Below the pieces are notes generated by a model. That model was not told the DNA's origin, did no database searches, and was given only the letters and a program-made list of their open reading frames with translations. The position numbers were made by a program, and so were the translations under genes. DNA of 64,000 nucleotides from Entrophospora sp. SA101 (lineage: Eukaryota; Glomeromycota; Glomeromycetes; Entrophosporales; Entrophosporaceae): the NCBI GenBank assembly GCA_958430865.1, contig CAUDNR010000025.1, forward strand, positions 42,495 through 106,494, read 5' to 3'. This document shows positions 35,875 to 50,938 of the stretch, piece after piece. The stretch's first letter is position 1; each line of letters starts with the position of its first letter.

Positions 35875-37573
35875 GAGAAGTTGAAGCTGAAGGTGTTGCT
35901 GCTGCTGCTGCTGTTGTTGTTGGTGTTGTTGTTGTTGGTGTTGTTGTTGTTGTTGAAAGACCTCCGATTCTTGAGAATAGGCTTTGTCCTTGAGTTTTTG
36001 GTGTGGAAAGTCCAGAAAACATTGAAGGTGCAGCAGTGGTGGTTGTATTATTAGAAGCAGGAGCATTAGTGGTATTTGTACTGCTTGATTGGGAAGCTGA
36101 TTTTATTACATTAGTATCAGCAGCAGCAGTTGTGGTAGAAGTTGGAGTGGTTATTCCAAATAAAGGAAATTTTGGGGGAGCTGTGGTGGTGGGTGTGGAT
36201 GTGTTGGTAGACAATGATGATGTAGGAAAGGTTGATTTAGTATTGGCACCAAAACCTCCTAATATACTATCTTTGCCTTTATTGGCATTAAAACCTGATG
36301 TGTTGAATGATAAAGGTTGAGGTGTAGTAGTAGAACCAGTTGCAGCTGTTGATACATTCGCGGTTTGTCCAAATCCGCCAATATTTGGTTTAAAACCAGA
36401 AAAGAAGTTTTGAGTAGATGCTGCAGTAGATGCTGCAGTGGGTGCTGCAGTTTCGGCAGGTTTGATTAGTCCTTGAAAAGCAGAAGTGCATAAAATTAAA
36501 ATAAAATATTTTGATATTCAATAGTGAGTGACATTAGAAAGATTGTTTGTTTAAATATCCATAATAGTTTAATATTTAAAAAAAAGTATTACCGCTAAAT
36601 GCAGATGGTGCATTAGTTGTAGTAGCAGTAGTGGTGGTGGGAACAATAGTTCCTGTTGTTGTGAAATTACCAAATGTACTTTTTTGTAGGGTGGAAAATC
36701 CACCTGCATTTCCTAAAGTAAATCCTGATGATCCAGTAGTTGCAGAGGTAGAATTAGCTACACTTGAAAATCCACCCCCACTGCCACCACCACTACCACC
36801 TCCTAAAGAAAATCCTGATGTATTGTTTGTAGCTGTAGTAGTAGTAGTTTTATTACTGGAAAAATTACTACCTCCAAAAGAAAATCCTGATGAACTAGTT
36901 GTAGGGGTAGAGCTAACATTTGAAATTTCTCCGCCACCTCCTAAGGTAAATAATCCCGATGAACCTGTAGTGGTGTTGGTAGGACCACCAACATTACTAG
37001 ATAAGCTTCCACTCCCAAATGTACCAGTTTGAAAAGTAGATCCAAAGTTATTCGAAGCATTAACAGCAGGGAAGTTACTACCAGGAGTTGATCCGCCAAA
37101 ACTTGTTAAACCAGTACCGGTAGAAGTTGGTTTAGTAGTAAGTTGAGAAGTGCTGGCACCAAATGATAATGCTGGGACATTGGTTGTAGTTGAGGTTGTG
37201 GTAGAGGCACCAGGAAAATTAAACCTTCCAAAACTGGTTGGTTTATCTGTAGCATTACTACTAGTTGTAGACGCATTACTAGACAATCCACTAGATACAA
37301 AAGCAAAAGGTGTAGCTGTTGTAGAAGTAGGGAAGCCACCAAATAATTGTTTATTTACATTTGTTGTCGTTGAAGTTGTTGAAGCTGGTCCAAAAATCGG
37401 CGGCTGAGAACTTGTAGTGGCAGGAGGATTATTTGTGTTGTTATTGTTATTATTGTTGTTGTTATTGTTATTAAAGCTCGCTATAATGATTAAAAGAGTA
37501 AAAATAGTAACGATTTAGAGGAAGAAAATGTAACAATAATTTAAAAAAAATTTTGTTAATACTACTAACACAT
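34270..37573 (-). CDS. Nucleoporin Nup62/Nsp1, FG-repeat protein, 8 exons
   Basis: Exons are 37573-37570 (proposed 4-base start exon), 37480-36593, 36471-35617, 35535-35027, 34933-34752, 34664-34493 and 34392-34270, with matching phases; further small exons cannot be excluded. The first two thirds are Thr/Ser/Asn/Ala-rich with spaced FG, GFG and SFG motifs (for example FSFGGSNF, GGFGANTK) that form the pore permeability meshwork. The C-terminal part starts at IPAWLKNNNIEGIIDKWTKD and runs as coiled coil (LDQRVIEINGKV, ...LLNDKINEAKIIQNEINAFL, VLDDFEKLFDESIW), the Nsp1_C/Nup62 region that assembles with Nup54 and Nup58. A pure poly-Gln run of about 18 residues lies at 35818-35877. The start exon ATG-T is supported only by phase and a gttagt donor. 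Confidence 0.85.
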
Positions 37574-40500
37574 TTTTCTAGACAGAAAATTTTTTTCTGA
37601 GAATAATTTTCACTGGTGTATTTTTTTAAATCACTGCGTCAAATGAATGATTTCTATCTGTTTCCACCACCATATTAAAATAGATTTTCTTATAAAGATG
37701 CCTTTTCATGTTCTAATTATTCTAAGTGATTTTGACGTCTATATAATAATATATATTTTATAATAAAATAATTGAAAGAAAATCATAGAACAGAAAATAT
37801 AATTCAAGTTTGCAAATATGACAATAACCTTGATGGTGGTGATATTGATATCTACGAAGAGGCTCCACTCCTTCTGATATACATGTATGTGATTTCAATA
37901 CATTGTAGTTTTTTTTATTTTCAAATTAAATAAACAAAACTCTGCCAACAATGATGTTCATTAATATTAATGATTTGTTGAATCATAATATTTATGAATG
38001 AATTAAGAAAAGGTTTGGGAAGTTTATATTTACAATGATAATTCCAATCTTGTATATCTTGGTCTTAGTTTAAGACAAAATATTATTATAACAAAAAAAT
38101 TATTTGCATACACCCATTGAATTAAATAGATAAATGGATGAAAAATAATTATTTTGCATATTTGTTATGCTCCACCATACCACCCCAGCAATTGTCACAA
38201 AATGTTTATCTGTTGAAGGACCTGTTATTAAGGCATCCTGTCTGTAACTTGCCAATTCATCATCCTCAATTATCTCTTTTCTCACTCAATTCCTTTTTTT
38301 TCTTCTGAATGCAATAAAATTTCCAGAAGATAAATTTTTACTATGAAGAAATTGACTGAGCTGAGAGCATCATTAAAATCATAATTAAGCACCTTGTCTT
38401 TAAATCAACCATCATTAATTAATAAGTGCAATCTAACATTATACATTGCATTACATAAATCTACTTTGATAATATTCTGTTACTAAAACCTTTTCATAAT
38501 CTATGCTATTTTCATAAGTTTTAAGATATTTGGATAACTAACTGACTAGTAAATCATCTATAAACAAATTTTGATGCACAGTTTAAAACCAACCCATTCT
38601 TCTCAACAAGGCTAAAGGAAATAGAACAATTCTGACTCATCATGAAACATTAGTTTTTTGGTCATTCATATTTTAACATTTAACCATTCTTGTTGAAGGC
38701 TTCTTCTTGGTTTTTTAAAATGTAGCATCATCATCTGAACCTTGAGTTGTCAAATCAATTGAACCTTCTGAAGCCAAGATATCTGATTCATCCAAAATGC
38801 ACTATCCAGAATTTCAGCAATTGTTCTAAAATGCTAAAAATTAGTCACATGCAGATGGAACATCACATATAAATATGAAATATACTTTTTTTTCGGAAGT
38901 TAAGAGAAAATCCGGATTTTTAAAGTACTATTGCTATTTCACAACTTTGTTCGTCTTATTAAGTGATCTTTCTTTTTTTTTAAAAAGCCCAAAATATAAT
39001 GATAATAAAGCAACTTGTGATAATTGCATCGAGGCAAGATATGGTTTCCATGTGTAGTAGTGACAAGAAAGAAATCATGAAGGAAAAAAGAAATTGATTA
39101 ACCACACTGCAAACAGTTCAGGGTCAAATATCGAAAGATAAAATATTTATTACTATAAATGAAGCCTAGATTGATTTGTGAATGTCATAATGGCCGTAAT
39201 TAAAAGCCGTAATGCCGTAATTAGGTCATTAAATGGTCATATAACTTCCAAAATATGTATGACCGAGTTGAACTAACTTTTGAGCCACACTTGTCGATTA
39301 ATCGCAATGCTCATCAATTAACTTGTTTTACGAATTTGCTTATACTAAAAAGCTTTGGCGAATCTGTAAGCACGCTTTTATGGTACAATTTAACAACAAA
39401 TAAAACATAGCCCTATTATAAAGCAACGAATGCTTCGGTGAAGTTCCTTATTTACTTACTTTTCTTCGGATGATCAATTCAGCCGTACGTTAGTAAAATA
39501 CTTTAACACAATATGACAAAGTGATATGTGATAACGACTTTGGTTAATAGATGTAAGCGCTTTATATCTGGCCAAACACAAAAACACTTGGATTCTTTTA
39601 TAAAAACAAAACCGATTACGCTCAACAAAAACAAAAAATCAAATCTTTGCTTTCTACAAAAGCAAACAACAAAAACTGAATTACAAAACCTAGAGTTCTA
39701 TATAGAGTTTCTATTTAAATAAGGTTTATTCGAATTGTTTGTTTTATTCGTTATGAATTTGAATATTCGAAAGTTTATTCGAATAAAACGAATAAGAATT
39801 TGTATTACGAATAGAAACCCACTCTGATAATAAAATGGACAATTAAACCCTGCTGTTTAATTTCCGGCTACCAAAATGGTTTATTAAAAAAAAAGAATTA
39901 ATTTGTAAAAATTAACAATTTCTGCCTCTACTCTTATGAGCAAGGCTCTTAGACATACTAGCTAATAATAGATAGTTCATAGTCCATATTCTGCTTCTAT
40001 AATAATTTTTATGTTAATCTTTAAAAAATTAATTAATATATTTGTGCTGGGACAAATCTAAGTTGTAATGAATCGAGCTTCTTCCTGGGAGTCATTAGAC
40101 ATTTTATCTTTCGATTTTGAGCGCTTGAAAGTAGATGTAAATGTCATAAAGATTAAATTTCTTAAATCAAAAAGGTTTAAAAGAAATGTACAACAAAGCC
40201 TTGATTAATAGAACAAGTTTTTTTAGTCGAGTAAAATCTTGTAATTTACATTGATGAACAATTTTAATTATTTTGAAAATAAACCTATAATAAAATAATG
40301 GAGGTGCAAAATTCCTTATTTAATTTTCACATATGTGAGTTGCACTAAGCTTTGAATCCCTTTAAAAACATTTTGTAATTATATATAAAACCTGATTTTT
40401 TTTTTTTTTTTGTTATTTATTTATATTAAGAATAGAATCACAATTGTTTATATTTATATAATTATTTAATAAAGTGTTGCAAATACATAATACGTAAAAA

Positions 40501-40673
40501 GAAAAAAAGAAAAGAAAAAAGAGTCTTAATTAAATCTTAAAAAAAAATTTAACTGAATTAAACAAAACGTACCACTTATATTAAAAGTAAAAACTTTAAA
40601 ATATTCATTCATATTGAAATTATTTGAAGATATTTTTTTGTAAACATATTATCATAGTTATCATAATTATTAT
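37574..40673. other. 3.1-kb region with no clear gene; possible hAT scraps
   Basis: One minus-strand fragment (38345-38100) reads EIIEDDELASYRQDALITGP and then FVTIAGVVWWSITN, vaguely like the hAT core-to-dimerisation segment, but too short to assign. A plus-strand segment at 38875-39055 ends NKATCDNCIEARYGFHV. At 39195-39240 the words gccgtaat/ggtcat recur, and 39722-39810 has ttattcgaa/ttcgaataa inverted words. Nothing else was recognised. Confidence 0.35.
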
Positions 40674-42170
40674 TTAGAATTCAATGTAATTTCTTTTAAT
40701 AGTATTATTACTTTTAAAGAAATCTAATCTAATTTCACTTAATTTATCAATTGAAGCAATAAAGTTTTGTATATCATTTTCATCTACTGAATTGATTTCT
40801 TCTTCGTGGGCAGTGTATTGCTCAAGTTGAATATTTGAAGATGAAGTGTTAAATAAAGGAAAAGTATTCGAAATACTTGAAGATGAAAACAAAACACTAT
40901 TACTATTATTATCATCTATATTATAATATTGACCTAATTGACTAAAATTATTATTATTTTTAACATTCGATATTTCAGGTGAAATAAAAATACTATCTTC
41001 AAAATTTATCATCTCAAGTTCAAAATGTGGATTTGTTGGATTAATTCCTAAACTTTTTAATAAGTTTTCAATTTCTTCAATTTGCATACCACATGGAAAA
41101 TTGACTCTTAATTCATATCCAAAAATTTTTATTTCATAGTTTTCATGTTGCAACAATTTCTCCAATATTGATGTAATTTCTTTCATGTGGTTATAATAAA
41201 GTTCTGAATTCTCACGAAGTCCTTCAACGATTAAATCGTTTAGTTGTTGAATATCAGGCGGCTTTTTATGAAATAAAGATGTATCACTAATATTTGATAT
41301 ATTTGATATAGAAGTGGCCATGCTGTTAAGTGACCAGAGAGGAGGAGGTGAACTGATCACAAAAGTCATATAGTATTGAATATTTCTAGTGGTATAATCA
41401 ATGCCTCTATCCAAAATTTCATCGTCATGATCAAAAGTATTATCATTATAAATAGTCATTGCATTGTTATCTTGACTTTTGCTACTATTATTACTAATTT
41501 TTATTCTTTTATCGATATTTAACGTAGCTTTATCACTTTGATCAAAAAGTTTGCGACCAATCGACTTTTCATGAAATTTAAATTCATTTTTCTTTAAACT
41601 ATTTGCATTTTTGTTTTCAATTTTTTGATCTAAATTATTATTAAGATTATATTTTGAGAATAAGGAATCTGGTTTATTAAAAAGATTAAAAAATGGTTTG
41701 AAGCCTAGGTAAAACATAGCATTTCCACCGCAATTGGTAGCATTATTTACCATCGATGTTGTGTGAATAGTTGAGAATTTCCTACTGCTATTGGCAACAA
41801 ATACATTTTTTAGACCTATTGGACACAAAGATACGGGATTATGAAATAAACCTATCCTGTTTTGTATATGAAGTTGGTTTGAATTCCAAGACGCAACTGG
41901 AACAGGTTTTGAAAAATAATTAAATTTGTTATTAAAAAGACCAAAGTTTTGCTCAATAAAATTATAGAGTTTAGAGTTTTCTTGAGCATTGATTAGAGAG
42001 AAATTAGATTCTACAAGCTGTTTCTGTAAATCTGCACATTGTTTTGTTGAATGAGAAAGTTGGGAATTACAAGTGGTATTTAAAGATGTTGATTTTTGTG
42101 GCCCTCTAACCCCATGAGTAGTCAAAAGACGCTCTAGGGGTTCAACAAAGGCCTTTATTTTTTTTAGCAT
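40674..42170 (-). CDS. Unrecognised 498-residue protein, intronless
   Basis: One long frame with normal composition, so probably real. The first 150 residues are mildly basic and include SSRKFSTIHTTSMV, which resembles a mitochondrial cleavage region but is not at the N-terminus. Residues 170-260 are Asn/Lys-rich and probably disordered. Residues 310-400 look folded: DIQQLNDLIVEGLRENSELY, then LLQHENYEIKIFGYELRVNF and IEEIENLLKSLGINPTNPHF. The C-terminal 90 residues are Ser/Asn-rich with a short acidic helix. No catalytic motif or membrane segment is seen, and no family is named. The promoter side abuts transposon DNA at 42.46 kb. Confidence 0.65.
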   Translation of the reverse strand: MLKKIKAFVEPLERLLTTHGVRGPQKSTSLNTTCNSQLSHSTKQCADLQKQLVESNFSLINAQENSKLYNFIEQNFGLFNNKFNYFSKPVPVASWNSNQLHIQNRIGLFHNPVSLCPIGLKNVFVANSSRKFSTIHTTSMVNNATNCGGNAMFYLGFKPFFNLFNKPDSLFSKYNLNNNLDQKIENKNANSLKKNEFKFHEKSIGRKLFDQSDKATLNIDKRIKISNNSSKSQDNNAMTIYNDNTFDHDDEILDRGIDYTTRNIQYYMTFVISSPPPLWSLNSMATSISNISNISDTSLFHKKPPDIQQLNDLIVEGLRENSELYYNHMKEITSILEKLLQHENYEIKIFGYELRVNFPCGMQIEEIENLLKSLGINPTNPHFELEMINFEDSIFISPEISNVKNNNNFSQLGQYYNIDDNNSNSVLFSSSSISNTFPLFNTSSSNIQLEQYTAHEEEINSVDENDIQNFIASIDKLSEIRLDFFKSNNTIKRNYIEF

Positions 42171-42465
42171 TTATAAAGTTCGGCTCGCATAAACTAACAA
42201 GAACAATTTTTGTTATTTATGTAATACGGTCAACCAAATTTGGAATCGATTCCAATAATGATAGTCTATTTTTAATAATGCTTTTTATTGCGTGTAACGT
42301 TCAAAAGTGGGTATTTTACTTGTTACACGGCCTTTATCTCTTCAGCGCCACAACGCCAATTTGAGAAAATCAAAAAATTTTGATATCGCAATTGTTATAA
42401 TGTTTAAGGTGCGATAATAACGAATTGCCAATTTGGGTTAGCATAGTAATATATTAATACAATCA

Positions 42466-43882
42466 CAGTATTTGCTTTTGTTAATTGCGCAAAAATATAG
42501 TTAAACCTTGTCATAACGAATTTTTGTTACAACGAATTTTGAAAAAATTTTTTTTTTAATAATAATAAAATCTTGTTACGAACAACAAATTTTTGGTAAA
42601 AATTTTTTTGATCTAGCTACTAATCGCGTTACTACGAATTCACATATTAAATGACCAATAAAAATGCGTTAAAAATCGTATGATTAAAAGAATCATACAA
42701 TCTGTCGTTGTGATAAAAAACATTGTCAATAACTCGAAAGATTGCATGATTACTTTCATGTAATAAAAATATATATGATTTAAAAATTGTCATCTAAAAA
42801 GTGAAACTTTATTACAGCTAAACAAAAAAGAGAAATTTGCTTATTAAAAAGAAATAATCTCAACCAAAAAATGTTGAATTAGCAGCACAATATGTGTTGA
42901 CTTATTTACATTATTATATTTATCATTTTTTATTTTTAATTTTTTTTTTTTTTTGTAATAAAAGAACAATTTTTTCTTTAGTAAAAAAATTTTTTTGTCA
43001 TACCAATATGCTAACAATTTTTATCGATCCTGATCATCTCAACGAACTTTTGTCACAACGAATTTAGGTGGTCAGTCCCACACATTCGTTATGACAAGGT
43101 TAGACTGTATTAGTATACATATCATTTGCGGTTTAGGTTCTTGTGAATATTATTATGCATATAGGTTTAAATATATAAAAATAAAAAATTTTCTTTGACG
43201 ATCACTAAATTTCTGATGCGAAATTTTTTATTTTATTACTCAAATTTTATGTAATAATTTTAATTTAAAATTTCAACTATTTTTTAATATTTAGTTGGGT
43301 ATCCTTTGCCTTTTATACAAGCCTGAATTCTTCTAGGCATTCTTACAATCAAATTCGTCGAGGAATTTTATTACATTCCTCTTTTAAAGCAGCCTCGGGT
43401 TCAAGTTCTTTAAGAATTCTTAGATTGTTAGGACGACTTCTAATACGATATACTGTTGTGGTGGGAAAGCCAAGTATTTTAGAAATACTTCTATATAAGG
43501 CTCCACTTTTATAATAATAAAGACCAACTATTTGTTCGCGTTGAGCTTCAGTTTAAATTAGACCTTTTTTTTTTTTTTGAAATTTAAATTTTTAATATTT
43601 TTTCAGAATCACCAAACTTGGGTTTTCATATACAAAATTCCAAAACATATTACTATGTAGGTTCTTGGACAATTTCTAAAAACATCATGTCAAAAATTTT
43701 TGATTTCCAAAATTTAATCGCATTTCATTTTTATATATTTATTCGAGTTCTACGGAACCTATATGCATGGGATTTTGCATAGATATTCACAAGAACCTAA
43801 ACCGCAAATGATATATGTTTATTATGTGTATTTTTGCGCAATTAACAAAGCAAGTGTTTCCGAAACTTTTGTCCAGGTACTG
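42466..43882 (-). mobile_element. Tc1-type deletion derivative carrying a nested pogo-like MITE
   Basis: Long terminal repeats share cgcaaaaata and catttgcggtttaggttctt (left 42466-43155 once the MITE is removed; right about 43740-43882, inverted). The right end closes ...GTACTG followed by TA. The minus strand keeps both ends of a Tc1 transposase: the helix-turn-helix start EAQREQIVGLYYYKSGALYR and ISKILGFPTTTVYRIRSRPN (about 43548-43440), and the C-terminus MPRRIQACIKGKGYPTKY followed by a stop (about 43350-43294). The DDE core between them is deleted. Left-end sequence is shortened by about 20 bases relative to the right. Confidence 0.8.
42498..43107. mobile_element. 610-bp pogo-like MITE
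   Basis: The left end tagttaaaccttgtcataac (then gaat) and the right end gttatgacaaggttagactg are inverted copies with three mismatches, flanked by TA (42496-42497, 43108-43109). The acaacgaattt phrase recurs internally near both ends. It interrupts the left terminal repeat of the Tc1-type element: sequence before it (gcgcaaaaata) and after it (gtatacatatcatttgcgg) is contiguous in the intact right repeat. Confidence 0.8.
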
Positions 43883-43937
43883 TATGTTATCTCTGTTAAC
43901 TATTTCACAAAAGAATTCTTATTTTTATCGCATTCCC

Positions 43938-43975
43938 TAGACAAAAGTTTTCAGACACCTATTTACAGTACATTA
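43938..43975. repeat. Solo Tc1-type terminal fragment
   Basis: The words ccctagacaaaagttttcag and acaccta...acagta resemble the outer end of the Tc1-type element just to the left (cctggacaaaagtttcgg). It probably marks a second truncated insertion. Confidence 0.45.
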
Positions 43976-44479
43976 ATTACTCAAAAATCTATTTATTTAT
44001 ATCAGTTGTAACTTGGGTTTGACGAATAGGTGTATTAAAAACCATACTTCTAACATATTTAGATGTTTAGTGGTTATGAATTTAATTTCAACGACAATAA
44101 ATTTTTTAATTGGAATTCAATTTTTTATTTACTGGAACTCTAAATGTGTTAATAATATAATATAATATATTCGCTAAACTCAAAAGCTACAAATTGACAT
44201 AAAATTTTATTTAATTAGTTTCTTTATGAATTTAATTTAATCCTTTGAAAATTCTTATTTTGTTAATTTATTCTTGAGATTTAATATCTTTGTTAGCAAC
44301 ACATTTGTTAATTAGTGAATGCGTGAACAATTTGGAAAATAGCTCTCAGTATAAGATATGAAAAAATTTAATGTGAATTTGTGATTACATGACATTAATT
44401 AATTAGGTATTTTATAAAAATTTGCAAAGTAATAGTAGGAAGAAGTACTAGTTTGAAAGCATCCGTGTTATTAAATTTC

Positions 44480-44612
44480 TCTCTCTTTATAACGGACTGT
44501 TCGGCTTAGTGTTAGTATTAGGAAAAAATATCTGTTATAATAATTTTTATATATTAATGTTAGGCTTAAATTCTAGATCAATTATAGAAAGATCCGTTAT
44601 TATAAGGAGAGT
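44480..44612. mobile_element. Possible short MITE with ctctcyttataacgga ends
   Basis: The left end ctctctttataacgga and the right end tccgttattataaggagag are imperfect inverted copies with a 3-base length difference. Target duplication is unclear. The element lies about 500 bases upstream of the trehalose phosphorylase start. Confidence 0.4.
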
Positions 44613-45111
44613 GCATGTTTACTCAAACACTTCTCTGATTCATAGACGAACCATCAATTAAAAATTCAAGATTTTTATACTACAAAATTCAAAGATGCTT
44701 GACCTACATACATCCAAGAACGGTTGGTAAAATATTACAAAGATGTTTGGGTTGAGCGCCAACATATTTGGCGCCGTTTTTTTTATCAGGCTATTCTTTA
44801 TTAGTCGATTGATTTGTTTTGATTTACTAAAATTCATTTTACCTTACATCATTGCAATCATTATCAGTTGGTTAAAACTCCTCTTTTGCCTAATGTAATA
44901 ATCAATACAATAATATTACAATACCAATAATTCTTTATTGTAGTTTTAATTTTTGTCTGAACCCTTGTCAATCAAGGAATTAAGGGTTTGAATTACTATA
45001 AAAAGAACTCAAAAACATTATAATATTTATTTTTTTATATAAATAAATGATTCTGATAATAAACACATTAAAAATAAAAACATTGATAATTACTTTTTAA
45101 TTTTTATAAAT

Positions 45112-46507
45112 ATGAAAAACCAAAGCAGGCTTGTTCATAAAACAAAGAGAAAATTTAGTGTTTCAGCAGTGCCACAAACTGTATATCTTGGATTGGAATT
45201 AGACTATGATCAGGCTAATCAAAAAAAAATAGTTTATGCTGTTTCTATACATGATGGATATTATACAGTTGATTTTGAATCTTCTTCAGTGGATGTTTCC
45301 AAATATAAAACTGACCAAGAAAAAATCAATGGAGCCGTTGATGTAATATTAGGAAATATTGCTTTATATGTTAAAACTCAAAAATTCAAGGTTCAAGCTA
45401 TAGGTCTAGGTGCTTATTTAAAAAATCAAGATGGAAATGATATAAAAAAGTTATTGTTCACATCACCTAGTTTAGCATCAAGAATTTGGTTAGAACTTGA
45501 TGCATTGCCATTCATTGTTCATACAAAAGGCAGGACTGTTGATGAGAGAGCTAGTTCTGCTGTTAGAAAAACTGTTGTTTGGTAAATACTAAAAATTTAT
45601 TGATCTATAAATATTTATATAATCACACACACACATATAAACTGACTTTTGCATATTTGCATACATATGAATATAGGATGAGTCCTCTAACACCAGGATC
45701 AATTCCAAGAATATCAGTTGGCTATAGGCATGAAGTAGAGGTTGATCTTAATGGAATGATCAAATTGGTTGATTTGCTTCATTATGAAAAAACTGTTTGC
45801 CCTGAAACCTGGAGAGTAATAAATACTATTGCAAATGAGCTCAGAGCCAAAAATACTTATATATCATTTTTTAATGCCACTCCTCAAGGTGGTGGAGGTA
45901 ATTAGTTTTGGATGGATTTATTTATTCATTGATTCAATTTTATTCCTATTATTATATTTATATATTTATATATTACCCAATTGATTAGTTGCTTTGATGA
46001 GACATGCAATTGTACGTTTATGTCATTTATTAGAACTTAATATACACTGGTTTGTTGCCAAACCAAAACCTGAAATTTTTGATATCACAAAAAGAAAATT
46101 TCATAATGTTCTACAGGTAGTTAATTATTAAAAAAAATTGTAATTACATAATAATGGTTTAATTAAATCTATTCATTTATTCTATATTTAAAAGGGTGTT
46201 TCTCCACCTAATGTTAGACTAACAAAATCCGATAAGGAAGAATTCATTGCATGGTCTAATAATAATGCTAAATGCTTCTGGAATGATGATGAAGGTCCTA
46301 TAAAAAAAAGTGATGTGATAATTATAGATGATCCACAAGGTACACATGATATTCCATTATCTATATAATCAATCTTTATTATTTAAAATAAAATAATCAA
46401 TATTTAATTTATATTTTATATATTTTATATTATAGTTTGTGGTATTATTCCATACATCAAAAAATTCAATCCAGCTTGTAAAGTTATTTATAGAAGTCAT
46501 ATTGAAA
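45112..46507 (+). CDS. Trehalose phosphorylase (ccg-9/TSase type), 5' part only
   Basis: Exons 45112-45581, 45677-45898, 45989-46116, 46195-46339 and 46436-46507 are open and in phase. The N-terminal domain (YLGLELDYDQANQKKIVYAV) precedes RMSPLTPGSIPRISVGYRHE, WRVINTIANEL, VALMRHAIVRLCHLLELNIHW and GIIPYIKKFNPACKVIYRSH. This matches fungal GT4 trehalose phosphorylase / clock-controlled ccg-9 proteins, which interconvert trehalose plus phosphate with glucose and glucose 1-phosphate. The last exon ends at a good donor (gtaagt), 17 bases before the N-run. The expected nucleotide/sugar-binding half, several hundred residues, is not found between the gap and MCM7. Assembly loss is the likeliest cause; real truncation is the alternative. 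Confidence 0.85.
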
Positions 46508-46524
46508 GTAAGTTAATTTTTTTT

Positions 46525-46534
46525 NNNNNNNNNN
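46525..46534. other. Assembly gap (10 N)
   Basis: Ten undetermined bases inside an intron of the trehalose phosphorylase gene. Flanking poly-T suggests an assembly break of unknown real length. Confidence 0.97.
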
Positions 46535-46660
46535 TTTTATATATATCATTTTTTTAATCTATTAAGAAGTTTATGTGTTATAAATGTTAAAAGAAATTTT
46601 TGGCATTCAAGCGAATGTTACACGCACTAATTAAAAAAAAGAGAAAGGATTTGCACACTG

Positions 46661-46740
46661 ACTGTTAATATTAATATTAATAAAATCAAGGGGTAAAACC
46701 AAAAATCCGTTGAAACGAGGGTTCGACTGTATTTAATAAT
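46661..46740. repeat. Repeat fragment shared with 24.24-24.33 kb
   Basis: The words taatattaatattaat, then aaaccaaaaatccgttgaaa and cgagggttcgactgta, align with 24241-24332. The right edge is a pogo-type terminal sequence. The fragment begins about 130 bases after the assembly gap, so a repeat may have caused the break. Confidence 0.6.
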
Positions 46741-46987
46741 CTCACAAATTGCACTTTATTTTATCTGTAGTAATAAATTTGCTTGTAACACTATTTTATC
46801 ATCACATTTTTCGACGGTCAATTCAAGAGTACACACAAATTTTGTTGTCTTTTGTTGGTATTTATATTTTAGTTATTGCTATTGTAAAATGTTGTTAATA
46901 AACAATACAGGATTAAATTCTCTTTATCCGTGTTCACAATCAATTAAACATGAGATATTGTGGTAATGCTTACAGTATCATTGTTTT

Positions 46988-47330
46988 TTAAATTAATAGA
47001 TAGGAAACATTATCAATGCAATAAATATAAATATAAATGTAAATGTAAATGTAAATTAAGAATGCGACTTTGCTTCTATAGAAGAAAATACAATTTTCAC
47101 ATGGATACGATGAAACTATTACAGCATTTTTCTCCTCAACATTTTCTTTATCGGCATATCCATCAATTATCTTGGCAATATTTTCGTCTCTAGTACTAAT
47201 TACGTTCGTTACATAAATATTATCATCATACTCTATTCCTTCCATCCATCATATCGTTATTATCATTACCACTAGCATTATACTCCTCGGGGATCGGAGG
47301 TCTGATTGACCTTTTTTCTGAACAAAAGAT
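46988..47330 (-). other. Unassigned minus-strand coding-like fragment
   Basis: Reading 47245-47030 gives EYDDNIYVTNVISTRDENIA, IIDGYADKENVEEKNAVIVS and a Cys pair (YPCENCIFF). Just upstream, in another frame, is RSIRPPIPEEYNASGNDNDM. The pieces are protein-like but do not join without an unseen intron. They may be remnants of a gene between the gap and MCM7. Confidence 0.3.
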
Positions 47331-47692
47331 TAGATTATAAAATTTTAATACTTGAATCTCAAATGATGTTTAAGTGCGTATTTTTGCACTAAAAGAACTA
47401 TTTTTTTGATTTAATTTGTCGTATTTGGTGGCTTATTATGATTAGAAAAGTATAAAGATTTGTTGTTGCTACTGCTGTTGCCCTCTTTGTCAAAAAGGTA
47501 ACAATATAAAGAAGTTAGGTTTTAATTTATAGAGAATTTATTCAACTAAAAATAATGACATGTTGTTGAATCTGTAACAATGGCGATCTGGCCATGATGA
47601 TCAGTAGTAGTAGTGGGTATGATTTTGGTGGAACGACGCGAAAAAATTTTTCTTTGAATTAAAGAATAAAAAACAATAAAAACGATATAAAT

Positions 47693-50720
<3,028 letters not shown>

Positions 50721-50938
50721 TGATAACTATAATTATGATAAATATTGATTGCAGAAATGTAAAAAAGAAATTTATATTTGACAATTATTATTAATTTTAA
50801 TAAAATATTAATTTTTGAATCATAAAATTAGAAAAACCAAATAATCCTTCTGAGATATTAAAAAGCAAAACCTTTTTTTTTTTTAAAAAAAACAAAGTTA
50901 TATGTAGCACATATTTATTTAACAATAACAACTAATAT

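Noticed and set aside
35229..36320. Long Val/Leu-rich open frames on the plus strand
   Set aside because: They are antisense shadows of the Thr/Ser/Gln-rich Nup62 exons.
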